Source of the DNA: Paralithodes platypus
Taxonomy: Eukaryota > Arthropoda > Malacostraca > Decapoda > Lithodidae
Reading direction: 5' to 3'
Assembly (NCBI GenBank): GCA_032716605.1
Contig: CM064501.1
Coordinates: 20,130,687-20,194,686 of the forward strand
DNA length: 64,000 nt
Part shown: positions 55,646-64,000 of the stretch, in pieces
How the letters are laid out: each line of letters begins with the position of its first letter
How positions within the stretch are numbered: the first letter of the stretch is position 1
The notes under the pieces: model-generated
Database searches by the model: none
Seen by the model: only the letters and a program-made list of their open reading frames with translations
Told to the model about the DNA's origin: nothing
Position numbers and translations under genes: made by a program

Positions 55646-56414
55646 AACTGGGGGATGCGTGGAAGCCTATAGACTGTAGACGGTAAACTGGGGGATGCGT
55701 GGAAACCTATAGACTGTAGACGGTAAACTGGGGGATGCGTGGAAGCCTATAGACTGTAGACGGTAAACTGGGGGATGCGTGGAAGCCTATAGACTGTAGA
55801 CGGTAAACTGGGGGATGCGTGGAAGCCTATAGACTGTAGACGGTAAACTGGGGGATGCGTGGAAGCCTATAGACTGTAGACGGTAAACGGTAAAACTGGG
55901 GGATGCGTGGAAGCCTATAGACTGTAGACGGTAATGGGGGGGAGGGGTGGAAGCCTATAGACTGTAGACGGTAAACTGGGGGATGCGTGGAAGCCTATAG
56001 ACTGTAGACGGTAAACTGGGGGATGCGTGGAAGCCTATAGACTGTAGACGGTAAACTGGGGGATGCGTGGAAGCCTATAGACTGTAGACGGTAAACTGGG
56101 GGATGCGTGGAAGCCTATAGACTGTAGACGGTAAACTGGGGGATGCGTGGAAGCCTATAGACTGTAGACGGTAAACTGGGGGATGCGTGGAAGCCTATAG
56201 ACTGTAGACGGTAAACTGGGGGATGCGTGGAAGCCTATAGACTGTAGACGGTAAACTGGGGGATGCGTGGAAGCCTATAGACTGTAGACGGTAAACTGGG
56301 GGATGCGTGGAAGCCTATAGACTGTAGACGGTAAACTGGGGGATGCGTGGAAGCCTATAGACTGTAGACGGTAAACTGGGGGATGCGTGGAAGCCTATAG
56401 ACTGTAGACGGTAA
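55646..56414. repeat. 40-bp minisatellite, about 19 copies
   Basis: Unit ACTGGGGGATGCGTGGAAGC followed by CTATAGACTGTAGACGGTAA, period 40. Copies are almost identical; exceptions are a GGAAACC variant in the second unit, a CGGTAAACGGTAAA slippage near 55880 and a degenerate TGGGGGGGAGGGG unit near 55935. There are no spacers between repeats, so it is not a CRISPR array. The unexpanded single copy is at 48328-48369. Confidence 0.97.
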
Positions 56415-56440
56415 ACTTTGTGTGGGTAGCGAATACGGTT

Positions 56441-56777
56441 TTAAGGGGAGATTTCCACTTTAGGGATTTTTTATATATACCCCTTTCTCCCTCATGTTTA
56501 GCCCCATTGCTTTTGAGATTTTAAGACGTTCGCCACATTAGTTTGGCAATTTTAAGAACTTTTGCCCCATTTATGTAACTTTTAAGACCTTTCGTGCCAT
56601 TTAGGTGTCGATTTTTTCCTGGCGAGCGATAGCGAGCCTGTAATTTAAGAGGAACTGGCCTTCGGCCGGGACATTTTTCTACTGAAAAATGTACAAATTT
56701 ATTTTGAAAGGAGGTCAAGGGGGTGTAATTTCAAGCTTGATGGAAGTCTAGGAAACACACTAAGAACCTCCCCTTAA
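56441..56777 (+). mobile_element. TTAAGGGGAG MITE, copy 2
   Basis: TTAA at 56441-56444 and 56774-56777; the empty site is 48396-48399. Inverse of the element at 53758-54082, with the same GCGAGCGATAGCGAGC and GGCCTTCGGCCGGG interior. Confidence 0.93.
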
Positions 56778-57435
56778 AGTCATTTAAGAATAGACAGTTT
56801 TCAATGCTGCGGCCAAACTATTCCACCCATTTATATTCTTTTGGTATCAAAACGTTCGGAATCGCGAGCCTCACCCAACTACGCAAACATGGCTTTGATC
56901 ATCGGCGTAGTTTTCAAGATGTGGAATTTTAAGTGGAATTAAGAGTTTTTTTCAAGATTGCCGGAAAAAAACCCACGTGCAAAAGCAAAACCTTCTCTAT
57001 AACATTTGCGGAGCATTAGTAGTGGAGTCCATGTGCCAAAGCCCAATCATTTCCTATGAGTGAGAGAGACGGTATTTAGGCATAAACAAAAAATCGGGAA
57101 ATCGGCTGCCACGGACCTGTTTGGCCGCCATGCCGGATGTTTAGCATATCAAAAGTTGCCCAATACAAAAATGCACCTCTTGTGAAAGTTTGATCCCGAT
57201 CCAAAAAGCGGTTCTGGAGTTATTGTGTCAAAACCGTCGTGTAAAAAGAATTTGGATGAATAAGTGGGTTTAATGATTACAATAGGGGTTCCCCGTAGGG
57301 GTCAAACCCCTAATAATAATAGTCATGATAGGATAACCCGTATTGGAGGCTTAGGGTGGAACGAGTCGTGGCTTGAGATCTTACACAAAAAGGCTCATGG
57401 GAATGGAGTTTGATGGTGAGTGCAACTAGGCTGAG

Positions 57436-57459
57436 GCCACCGAGAGTACTCTCGGTGGC
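57436..57459. repeat. Perfect 24-bp palindrome
   Basis: GCCACCGAGAGT followed immediately by its exact reverse complement ACTCTCGGTGGC, with no loop. Flanks are unrelated; the function is unknown. Confidence 0.9.
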
Positions 57460-57539
57460 TTCGCATAAGCCCCCATTGATTGATTATCACAAGAATTATT
57501 TAATATAATTGAATGATCTATGAATACTGTATTCCGTGG

Positions 57540-57985
57540 CTACAAGTGACTCAAACCGGCCAAAAACCTAAACAGACGCAGACTACAACAAAACTGCCCT
57601 AGACAGAAACGGCATGAACCATAACAGTTGCAGACCAAATCGGTCACTTAGCTATTACAGATCGGATTCATCTGACCGTTCGGCTCTGCCCATGTAAGCC
57701 ACAAACTAATTCTGCCAGTCAAAAAGTATTCCGGAACAAAATGGCAGCAGACAGAAAGACCATATGCCCTGTGCCCATATTAGCCATCAACCAAATTTGC
57801 TGAATACCAAAATGGCTGTGGACCAAAATGGCCAAGACAAAATGGTGACTCTGCTAATAGAGATCGGAATAATGGAACTGCCAAGTTCTACTCATATCAG
57901 TCACAAACCATATATACAAGTACACCAAATCGGTTGTAGACCAAATCGGCCACGGATCAATAAGGCTGCGAAAAAGGTTATATTT
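57540..57985 (-). repeat. Degenerate GGCCATTTTGG-type tandem repeat, reverse orientation
   Basis: GACCAAAATGGCCAAGACAA, AGACCAAATCGGTCAC and AGACCAAATCGGCCACGG are reverse-strand relatives of the GTGGCCATTTTGGTTGTG unit at 7.1-9.0 kb. The copies are highly diverged. Confidence 0.5.
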
Positions 57986-58059
57986 AAAATATACTTGCTA
58001 TGTTTTAAGTGGATGGCAAATATATGTGCTCTACAGAGCATACTTGTTTTATATTATTA

Positions 58060-58152
58060 TTGTTAGTAGTAGTAAGAAGTAGTAAGAAGTAGTAGTAGTA
58101 TACTTAGTAGTAGTAAGAAGTAGTAGTAGTAGTAGGCCTACTAGTAGTAGTA
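58060..58152. repeat. (AGT)n microsatellite
   Basis: AGTAGTAAGAAGTAGTAGT pattern with interruptions. Confidence 0.9.
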
Positions 58153-59557
58153 AGGCATAATAGCTTGCATATGGCATCTTACTGCAGTCAAGGACAAACA
58201 CATTCTTTAAAGCCGCTCCCCTCGCCTACATCACCTCCCTTTATCACTAATCCATCCAAAGTTTGAGGGTTTATTCTCGAGTTTGTGTTAAATAATTATT
58301 GTGGGTTTTAATTGTTTTCAAATTTGTTAGCAATATATTTTTATGTTGCGCTCCCGAACTAAAAAAAAAACAAGAAGCTCCTCCCAAAATACCCTTAAAA
58401 TAAACGGCTGCCAGATCCTCTTTAGAATAAGAAAGAAATCAAATCGACAGAAAAGTGTGCAGGCCAAAGGCCGGTTTCCCCCTTTTTACAGCATTGCTAT
58501 CTCGAGCCCAGAAAGATTCTACCCCCAAATGGGGTGTTTCACCCCATATCTATAAACCGGTGAAATGCGTGTGGTAAAGAAACAATACTCACAAATTTGA
58601 TAGGGTTAAGCATTAGTCTACCAACTCTCCCTAATAATTTAATAACCTAGTACACCTTTTCAAATTTGTCAACACAACAAGAATGTTATGTTTGTGAATA
58701 CTGTATAATGATATGTAGATCGCGCATAAAATTGTATTGTACAAATACACTCTCTATCGTGGATTCACGATAGTGATATAACATACGTTTTCTATGTATC
58801 ATACCCTATATACAGTATGTAACCGTACAGTAAGTATGTAAGCTTGACAGAATGTATGTAAGCTTAATAAGTTAAATAAGGCCTATTATACGAAAGTATA
58901 GTATTTAAGAGTGTTTAGGAATGCATATATGACGATTATCATATAGCCATGTCGTAATATTATAAAAGCGGTACGATATTTACCGCTAGATATCCGCTAC
59001 AAACTTAGCAGTATCCACTAGATTCGTAGCGTAAAGACAATGACGCCTCGGACGAGACGCCTCGCGCTAGAGCTCCTTTGTCCATCGGACCATCATCGAG
59101 GCATCACTACCTCCACTCTTAAGTTCGCCGCGACCCTTGTTCTGGCTTTCATCCAGCTTTCATCATATAACTTCATCCAACTGACTGACAGATCAACAAG
59201 CTAAGCCATATTATCATGATTTAAATCTCTTCAATATTATTTAACCTACTTTAGGCCTATTCCCTTTTTTGTTAAGGTGCGCCCTCGTGGTCCCTTCGAT
59301 CTAAACAACCAATAGTGTTCGAGAAGTAGCCATTTGCCTACCATCCATCAATATTTCTACAACACCTAACTTCAACCTTTCTATGGTGATTTAATAGTGA
59401 GTTACACTCCCGGTATTTGTTAATCATTTATATTTTATATGAGCGGACCTTTTCAGTCTAGGTAGAGTAAACTCAACTTCTTTAAAACCGCCATATTGGT
59501 GCCCAGACCCGGGACTTTGACACACAATTTAAATTTCTTATAGTTAGGTAGGCTATT
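58153..59557. other. Unassigned; possible diverged MITE remnant at 58390-58560
   Basis: 58463-58490 (CAGGCCAAAGGCCGGTTTCC, then TTACAGCATTGCTATCTCGAG) resembles the interior of the TTAAGGGGAG MITE but lacks its ends. The rest is AT-rich with a short hairpin CTATCGTGGATTCACGATAG near 58756. No gene seen. Confidence 0.4.
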
Positions 59558-60325
59558 ATGAGCAAGGGCAACATTGTGGGAGGTTGCAGATCCAAGGATC
59601 CTGGGGGTATAGGACTTCCATTTAACCCGGAGCAGGTAGTGGCTGAGGTAGACCGCATTGCGGTATTCGGCCACTCCTATGTGACCCGAATGAGAGCAGC
59701 AAACCAGGGCCCTGTGGATTAGGCCTACAGGGGAGCGAGCGGGGACCGGCGGTTCCAGTTTAGATACTTTGGGGTGCCCAGGGCTATCATCGATAGTCTT
59801 AAGTCCTCCGATGAGTGGGGTAGGCTGGTATTATACCGGCCTCTTTATACCTATTTGCTCATCGGGGGCAACGACATAGCCTCCAACACCGATCCCCGTG
59901 CTCTGGCTGTAGCCTTGGGGAACCTGGCTCTGGCTGTGGAGTGGGAGACGGGAGGTAAATGTATTCTGCTGTCCCTGGAATACTACTCTAGGGTGAGGGG
60001 CATGACAGTGGAGCAATACAGCTGGATAAGAAACTCGGTAAATAGGACCCTACACTCTAGGCTAGACGTAACACGCCACCGCTTTTTGTCAGTCTCCTTT
60101 AAACCGCAGGATCTAGATCTAGATGGTGTGCATCTAGATCTGGATGCAAATAAGATCCTGCACGATAAGATCACAGGCAAGACCAAGCGTTGGCTGGAGC
60201 GTGATGCCGGAGTGATAAACCTGCGACTCCCGTCTTCCCTCAGTAAATTATCCTCTTTCTTTCTTTTTTGTTTCCTTTATATTTTGTTTACCCTGTATTT
60301 GTTTACCCTGTATTTGTTTCCCTAA
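59558..60325 (+). pseudogene. SGNH/GDSL-type hydrolase-like frame, interrupted by one stop
   Basis: From ATG 59558 the frame runs 255 codons with a single TAG at codon 55 (59720-59722). SGNH blocks are in order: RIAVFGHSYVTRM (block I, Ser40), TYLLIGGNDIASN (block III, Asn105) and LDLDGVHLDLDAN (block V, Asp189 and His192). The block II Gly may be in FRYFGVPRAIIDSL. In the family these residues form the Ser-Asp-His triad and oxyanion hole of esterases. The last ~25 residues are hydrophobic and low-complexity. It lies 320 bp upstream of a BEL-type gag. Esterase domains are known in some CR1-type ORF1 proteins, so it may be a relic of a mobile element rather than a host gene. Confidence 0.65.
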
Positions 60326-60645
60326 TTTCATTATTATTTACTATTTTTTTACTTAAGACTGACCGACCATCACATATTCCCTTCATTGTTTCATCATTGT
60401 CATATCCCAACCTCTCCTGGTTCTGTGTAAGGTAAGCTGTTTAAATAATCATTACTACCCTTTGATCTAATGACATTAGTCTGCGAAGGGCAGGCTAATG
60501 TAAGTACAGTATTGCATATGAGGACAAAAGGTGTAAGTTCATATGACAATTAACAAAGGGTTGTGCTTATGTTTCACGATTGCGGCTTAAGATAGAGGTC
60601 TATATTGGCTAACGAAGGGTTAGACTAATTCATGTACATTATTTA
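60326..60645. other. Spacer between SGNH frame and gag
   Basis: AT-rich. CTAACGAAGGGTTAGACTAA and CTGCGAAGGGCAGGCTAATG are loosely similar. No LTR boundary or primer site recognised. Confidence 0.4.
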
Positions 60646-60967
60646 ATGGCTAGTAAATCAGAAGATAAACCAGCTAAAACTATGTCTATCACAGTCTTGA
60701 AGAACCAGAGAGGGGGTTTGAGGAGTGTCATTACTAGGCTAACGTCCGATTTGGAAGACTTTATAGCTAGTGCAACTCCTGAACAGCTAGAAGCCAGGTT
60801 AGAGCACCTACAAACTACCTATAATCGTATAGTTACCCTGAGTGAAAGTATTGTATCGGAGATAGAAAGTGAGTCAGAAATTCATGCGGAGTACGATTAG
60901 CGCGCTGTCCATGATGTTGCCAATTTAGAGGCAATACATTTACTGCAACGGGCGGGTTCCATGTCAT

Positions 60968-61107
60968 CTCAACCAGTAGACCATTTCAACCAGTAGCTCT
61001 CAACCAGTGCCAAATCAACCAAGACCAACCAAACTAGTGCCAAAATGTAGCACTAACCTAACCGTATTGGTTGATTTGGTACTGGTTGAAATGGTCTACT
61101 GGTTGAG
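60968..61107. mobile_element. 140-bp foldback element within gag
   Basis: Left arm 60968-60995 (CTCAACCAGTAGACC, ATTTCAACCAGTA) and right arm 61080-61107 are exact reverse complements over 28 bp. Inner arms CCAAATCAACC/GGTTGATTTGG extend the stem. It interrupts gag between MSSQ and PVTQ-like codons. Confidence 0.8.
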
Positions 61108-61319
61108 TTGACCAGTCACCCAAAGGGCGGTAAAGAAAACCAAAATAACCCTGACTAGCAACGCTGCCAAGTGTACAGATCTCCGCCATGAAGTAAACTT
61201 ACCAAAATTGAACTTACCAAAATTCAGGGGAAACTTGATCGAGTGGTTGGCATTTTGGGACGTTTTTAAATCAACCGTGCATGATTCAACACTTGACGAT
61301 GTACAAAAGTTCCACTATC

Positions 61320-61807
61320 TTAACCCTTAAAAAGCGGCTCACCACATAAGTCGAGTTAAATAAAGCTGGACTATGTGGCGGCGCTCGACATAACTCGAGT
61401 GGCAATTTCAGCACGTAATGTTGCTGAGAGAGAGAGACAAGTGGTGGCAGGAGAGTAGCGAGTGTATGACTGCTCCAGACCACCGCGGCGAACCTACTGA
61501 CACGAATCTCACCTCCCTCCTACCTCTCTCACTCGCTATATACGGAATTGTATCGGGAAAGTGGCTAATTACATGCTTTTTGCACTCGCGTTGCACGGTT
61601 ATTGCAAGAAAACTAGCCATCATAAAAGGATCGTTATGGTGTCATTCGAAAGCTCTGTTTATGCCCTTTCAGGGATAGATACTTGTTTTACGTTCTGGGT
61701 CTTATTTAGGCATGAAAATGATCACGTAAACAGCCCTATTTTGGCTAAAAACACCCCGCTGGGCGGTACATATAAATAAACCGCATAGGCCGCTCTTAAG
61801 GTGTTAA
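61320..61807 (+). mobile_element. 488-bp TTAA MITE family A, copy 6
   Basis: TTAA at 61320-61323 and 61804-61807, 488 bp. Removing one TTAA plus the element restores the gag codons TATCTTAAAGGCCAA (YLKGQ). It carries private changes (GGAGAGTAGCGAGTG, CGGAATTGTATCGGG) and is a third variant of the family. Confidence 0.95.
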
Positions 61808-62404
61808 AGGCCAACTTGAGGATGAAGCCTTACATTTGGTAGAAGGTTTTTCCATCATAGGTGAAAATTATGATAGCATTGTAGAGTTATTACAGGCGAC
61901 GTATGGAGACACTGACCAGCTCAAGGTAGTCCATGTGAACGCCCTGTTGAACCTAGCACAGCCTAGGTACAGGGTCGATGAATTGACAAAGTTCAGGGCA
62001 GACATGGAGTGTCACACAAGGTCATTAGATGTGTTGGGTGTAACCTCACAAGAAATGCTAGTCATAATATTAAGACAGAAATTACCTTTAAATATTCTAG
62101 ATAAAGTTTGTACCTTTGATTTGGAGGAGTTCAAAGCGTCATTTAGCAAGGAGATTAGCAACAAACAATTGAACAATGGTAGGACGGTGGGTGGGTCAGA
62201 AGGGGCAACAACAAGGGGTTCAATTATTATGATGGTAGGATCTAAAGGGAAGGTCGAAGAGTCGCGCAAGAAACCACAAATGTCATGTAGGCTATGCAAC
62301 AATCCCAAGCATAAATGGCTAAGCTGTATCAAATATCAAACTAATGAAGCCAAATTAGCTCAAGCAAGGAAGCTAAAATTGTGCAAGGGTTGTTTAAGTA
62401 AAGG

Positions 62405-62879
62405 GGCTATCACACGGGAAACTTTCGCTGAGCAAAGCAACTTGGCGAAAACTCCAAACTAGGGCGTTTCTCTGAGCAAAGCAAGAACTCTTTTCACTAA
62501 TCATTGCTTGGCGAAATTATGCTCACCGAAAGGATTGGTATAAAACCTATACTTTCTGATAAATAGAACTTCAATTTATATATATAAATCGGAAATGTGT
62601 TCATAAATTATGCCTACTACTTATAAAGTTTACAAATTATTATATTAAATACTAAAACTTTCATGGCCGTCTCCTCGGCATTATTTAACACTAATCCGAC
62701 CTAAATGTACTCGTTGCATGGTTTTAAAGCTTTGTAATATATAATTTTGAGTGGTATATAGATGATATAGATGTATTAATTTCAAAATACTTTGCAATAA
62801 AGCAACAAAGATAAGCTGAAGTACAATAGCAAGAGCCATACTCTGCTCAAATAACTGTCCCACTGCTCGCTTACTAGTG
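62405..62879. mobile_element. Unidentified repeat, one end GGGGCTATCACACGGG
   Basis: Gag homology stops at GGGGCTATCACACGGGAAAC, followed by CGCTGAGCAAAGCAACTTGG and the related CTCTGAGCAAAGCAAGAACT and CATTGCTTGGCGAAATTATG. The sharp boundary and repeated GAGCAAAGCAA/TTGCTTGGCG motifs look like the terminus of a DNA transposon with sub-terminal repeats. I cannot find the matching other end. Confidence 0.4.
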
Positions 62880-62956
62880 TCGCGCTAGCCTAGCGGCAAC
62901 GGTAACGCTTTTGAATCTGATAATTCTGATGTTGCAGGTTCGAGGCCCGGCGAGGA
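62880..62956 (+). other. tRNA-like segment (pseudogene or SINE head)
   Basis: TAGCCTAGCGGCAACGGTAA resembles an A box and D arm, and GCAGGTTCGAGGCCCGG is a B box with T arm. The acceptor ends GTC...GAC pair only partly and the anticodon arm is irregular. A T-rich sequence follows. Confidence 0.45.
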
Positions 62957-63273
62957 CGATGTTTTTCTTCTTCTTATATTTTGTTTGTTTTGTTCTTAGT
63001 ATATTTTTACTTGTATATCTAGGGTTAATAGAAGCAGAGTTGATAATAGGTTGGTTAATATTTTATAATTATTTTACTATTTATGATTATTTAATTGGTT
63101 AATAAAGTTAACATTAGTTAGAGTATGATAGCATTGATTAAATTAGCTATAATGTTATATCATATTCTTACTAATTTAATCAATGCTATCATTCATAGGC
63201 TATGTTTGCTTTATTCTATATTATTAAAATGTGTCTAGGCCTACTTTGTTAATTTTGTTTTATATGATAGATA
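62957..63273. other. AT-rich sequence with a 22-bp-arm hairpin
   Basis: 63125-63146 (ATGATAGCATTGATTAAATT, then AG) and 63171-63192 are exact inverted repeats with a 24-bp loop. The 63-codon hydrophobic frame at 62911-63102 is not supported as a gene. Confidence 0.6.
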
Positions 63274-63684
63274 TAAACCCGTGGAGCCCCAGCTAGTTTT
63301 GTAATGTTTGTTCACCAGAACCCGGCCGGTTTTCAAAAAATTGTTTTATTCCAGAAACAATAGCGAATGGGTTATGAATGAAGGAAAAACCACGAAAAAC
63401 CGCTCAAAAAGCTCAAAGAATGGTCGTACAGAGCCCCCGAAAACGTATTTTACAAGAGTAAAAAATTTAAGGCAATTACACAAAAAAAAACAGGTTATTG
63501 CGCGCTCACGCGCACGCACGTGGACTTTGAGAGAGTTTTCAACCATCGGCACGGTTGCGTGGGATACGTACACAGTTCCCATACAAATCTGAGCCCTCTT
63601 GAGTGGCTACACCTGAGGTTACGGTCGGCGCAATTAGGGACATCGCCGACGCGTCAGACGCGTCGCTGGGGCTGTACGGGTTAA
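63274..63684. mobile_element. TTAA MITE with GACGCGTC palindromes, copy 2
   Basis: Reverse orientation relative to 48406-48850. The right TTAA is 63681-63684; the left has decayed to TAAA (63274-63277). It shares GCCCCAGCTAGTTTTGTAAT, CCAGAAACAATAGCGAATGG and GCGTCAGACGCGTCGC. It has lost one of the two GACGCGTC-bearing segments, explaining its shorter length (411 against 445 bp). Confidence 0.9.
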
Positions 63685-64000
63685 GACTAACACATAGGCT
63701 ACTAGTAGTTAGGCTACAGGTAGTTCACGCTTGGAATTAACTTATACCCGGGTAGGACTAGATTTTAACAGTTTAACAGAAAAATATACTGCAGTATGCA
63801 ATGAAACATTAGCTCTGTTGCTTACAATCACATGGTGTTCACAGTGGAGTACTGTAGCCTACAATATAATGCTATAATTGATTAATATTACGATAAAACC
63901 CATAATGCATGAAGCTTATCAATATCAAGTTGGCGTTTTTCGTAAGGTGGGTAGTAGATTTTGTTCTATATATTGATAAGGGTTCACTAAAAACAACAAA
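63685..64000. other. Window end, nothing identified
   Basis: AT-rich, no motif or repeat with other parts of the window. Confidence 0.4.

Larger units (their letters stand above)
55340..57330 (+). repeat. Dispersed repeat D, copy 3 (expanded and interrupted)
   Basis: Full-order D copy (GAGGGAGGGGGAAAGG at 55352 through CCCCTAATAATAATAG at 57320), carrying the 40-bp minisatellite (55646-56414) and the TTAA MITE at 56441-56777. It keeps the empty TTAA sites of the MITEs found in copy 1 (55418-55421) and copy 2 (56784-56787). Confidence 0.82.
60646..62404 (+). pseudogene. gag: BEL/Pao gag of a second lineage (copy 3), broken
   Basis: The ATG at 60646 opens MASKSEDKPAKTMSITVLKN, a gag N-terminus of BEL type. 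A TAG at 60898-60900 interrupts it and sense continues in frame (AVHDVANLEAIHLLQRAG). A 140-bp foldback then intervenes, followed by VNLPKLNLPKFRGNLIEWLA and FWDVFKSTVHDSTLDDVQKF (the gag core). A TTAA MITE splits FHYL|KGQLEDEALHLVEG, and the frame resumes 61808-62404 to the zinc knuckle CRLCNNPKHKWLSC (CX2CX4HX4C). It is clearly homologous to, but diverged from, the gag of copies 1 and 2, so a different lineage. It is cut at about 62404 by an unrelated repeat; no pol follows. Confidence 0.88.

Noticed and set aside
55646..56414. CRISPR-like array of 40-bp repeats
   Set aside because: Repeats are directly head-to-tail with no spacers, in a eukaryotic repeat context with a single-copy precursor at 48.3 kb.
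62880..62956. Functional tRNA gene
   Set aside because: Acceptor stem pairs only partly and the anticodon arm is irregular; reported only as tRNA-like.
62911..63102. Phe/Leu/Ile-rich small membrane protein
   Set aside because: AT-rich translation with no start context, motif or conservation evidence.

Overview
This is a gene-poor, repeat-saturated stretch of a metazoan nuclear genome. The mix of BEL/Pao and CR1-group retroelements, piggyBac elements, long (TA)n, (GA)n and (ATT)n tracts and tRNA-derived SINE-like sequences suggests an aquatic invertebrate. A decapod crustacean is my best guess, from family flavour only. I found no convincing host protein-coding gene and no intact rRNA or tRNA gene. 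Nearly everything identifiable is a mobile element or a product of one.

Layout. 1-6.8 kb: AT-rich intergenic DNA with compound microsatellites, an unidentified GC-rich block, a SINE-like piece and an RTE-type LINE tail. 6.8-9.5 kb: an ATT tract, a dispersed repeat ('R2') and a degenerate GTGGCC tandem repeat hit by three TTAA-flanked MITEs. 10.2-12.35 and 22.8-23.5 kb: one array of CR1 LINE 3' ends, split by BEL element 1 (12355-22833, 5-bp duplication TTTGT). That element carries a 5'-truncated CR1 LINE and a TTAA element. 23.7-27.8 kb: a triplicated ~120-bp repeat, a dispersed repeat ('D'), R2 and an LTR-like promoter unit. 27812-42379: BEL element 2 on the minus strand (5-bp duplication GGTGG), hit by four TTAA MITEs and a 5.6-kb piggyBac element with a recognisable transposase. 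42.6-49.5 and 54.2-57.3 kb: R2, CR1-tail arrays and D repeats, a nearly full-length PHD/EN/RT LINE (49519-54250), and a 40-bp minisatellite inside D. 59.5-64 kb: a decayed SGNH-hydrolase frame, a third and different BEL gag, a foldback, a tRNA-like segment and a terminal MITE.

How it fits together. The window records nested insertions: CR1-tail array, then BEL elements, then CR1 and TTAA insertions into them. Sixteen insertions use TTAA or a one-base variant. One 488-bp family occurs six times at exactly the same length. Because BEL, D and other repeats are present in more than one copy, many insertions have a matching empty site elsewhere in the window, so boundaries can be fixed to the base. 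The piggyBac transposase at 37788-39590 retains its three catalytic aspartates but its N-terminal reading frame is broken. It is a plausible relative of the mobilising enzyme, not a proven source.
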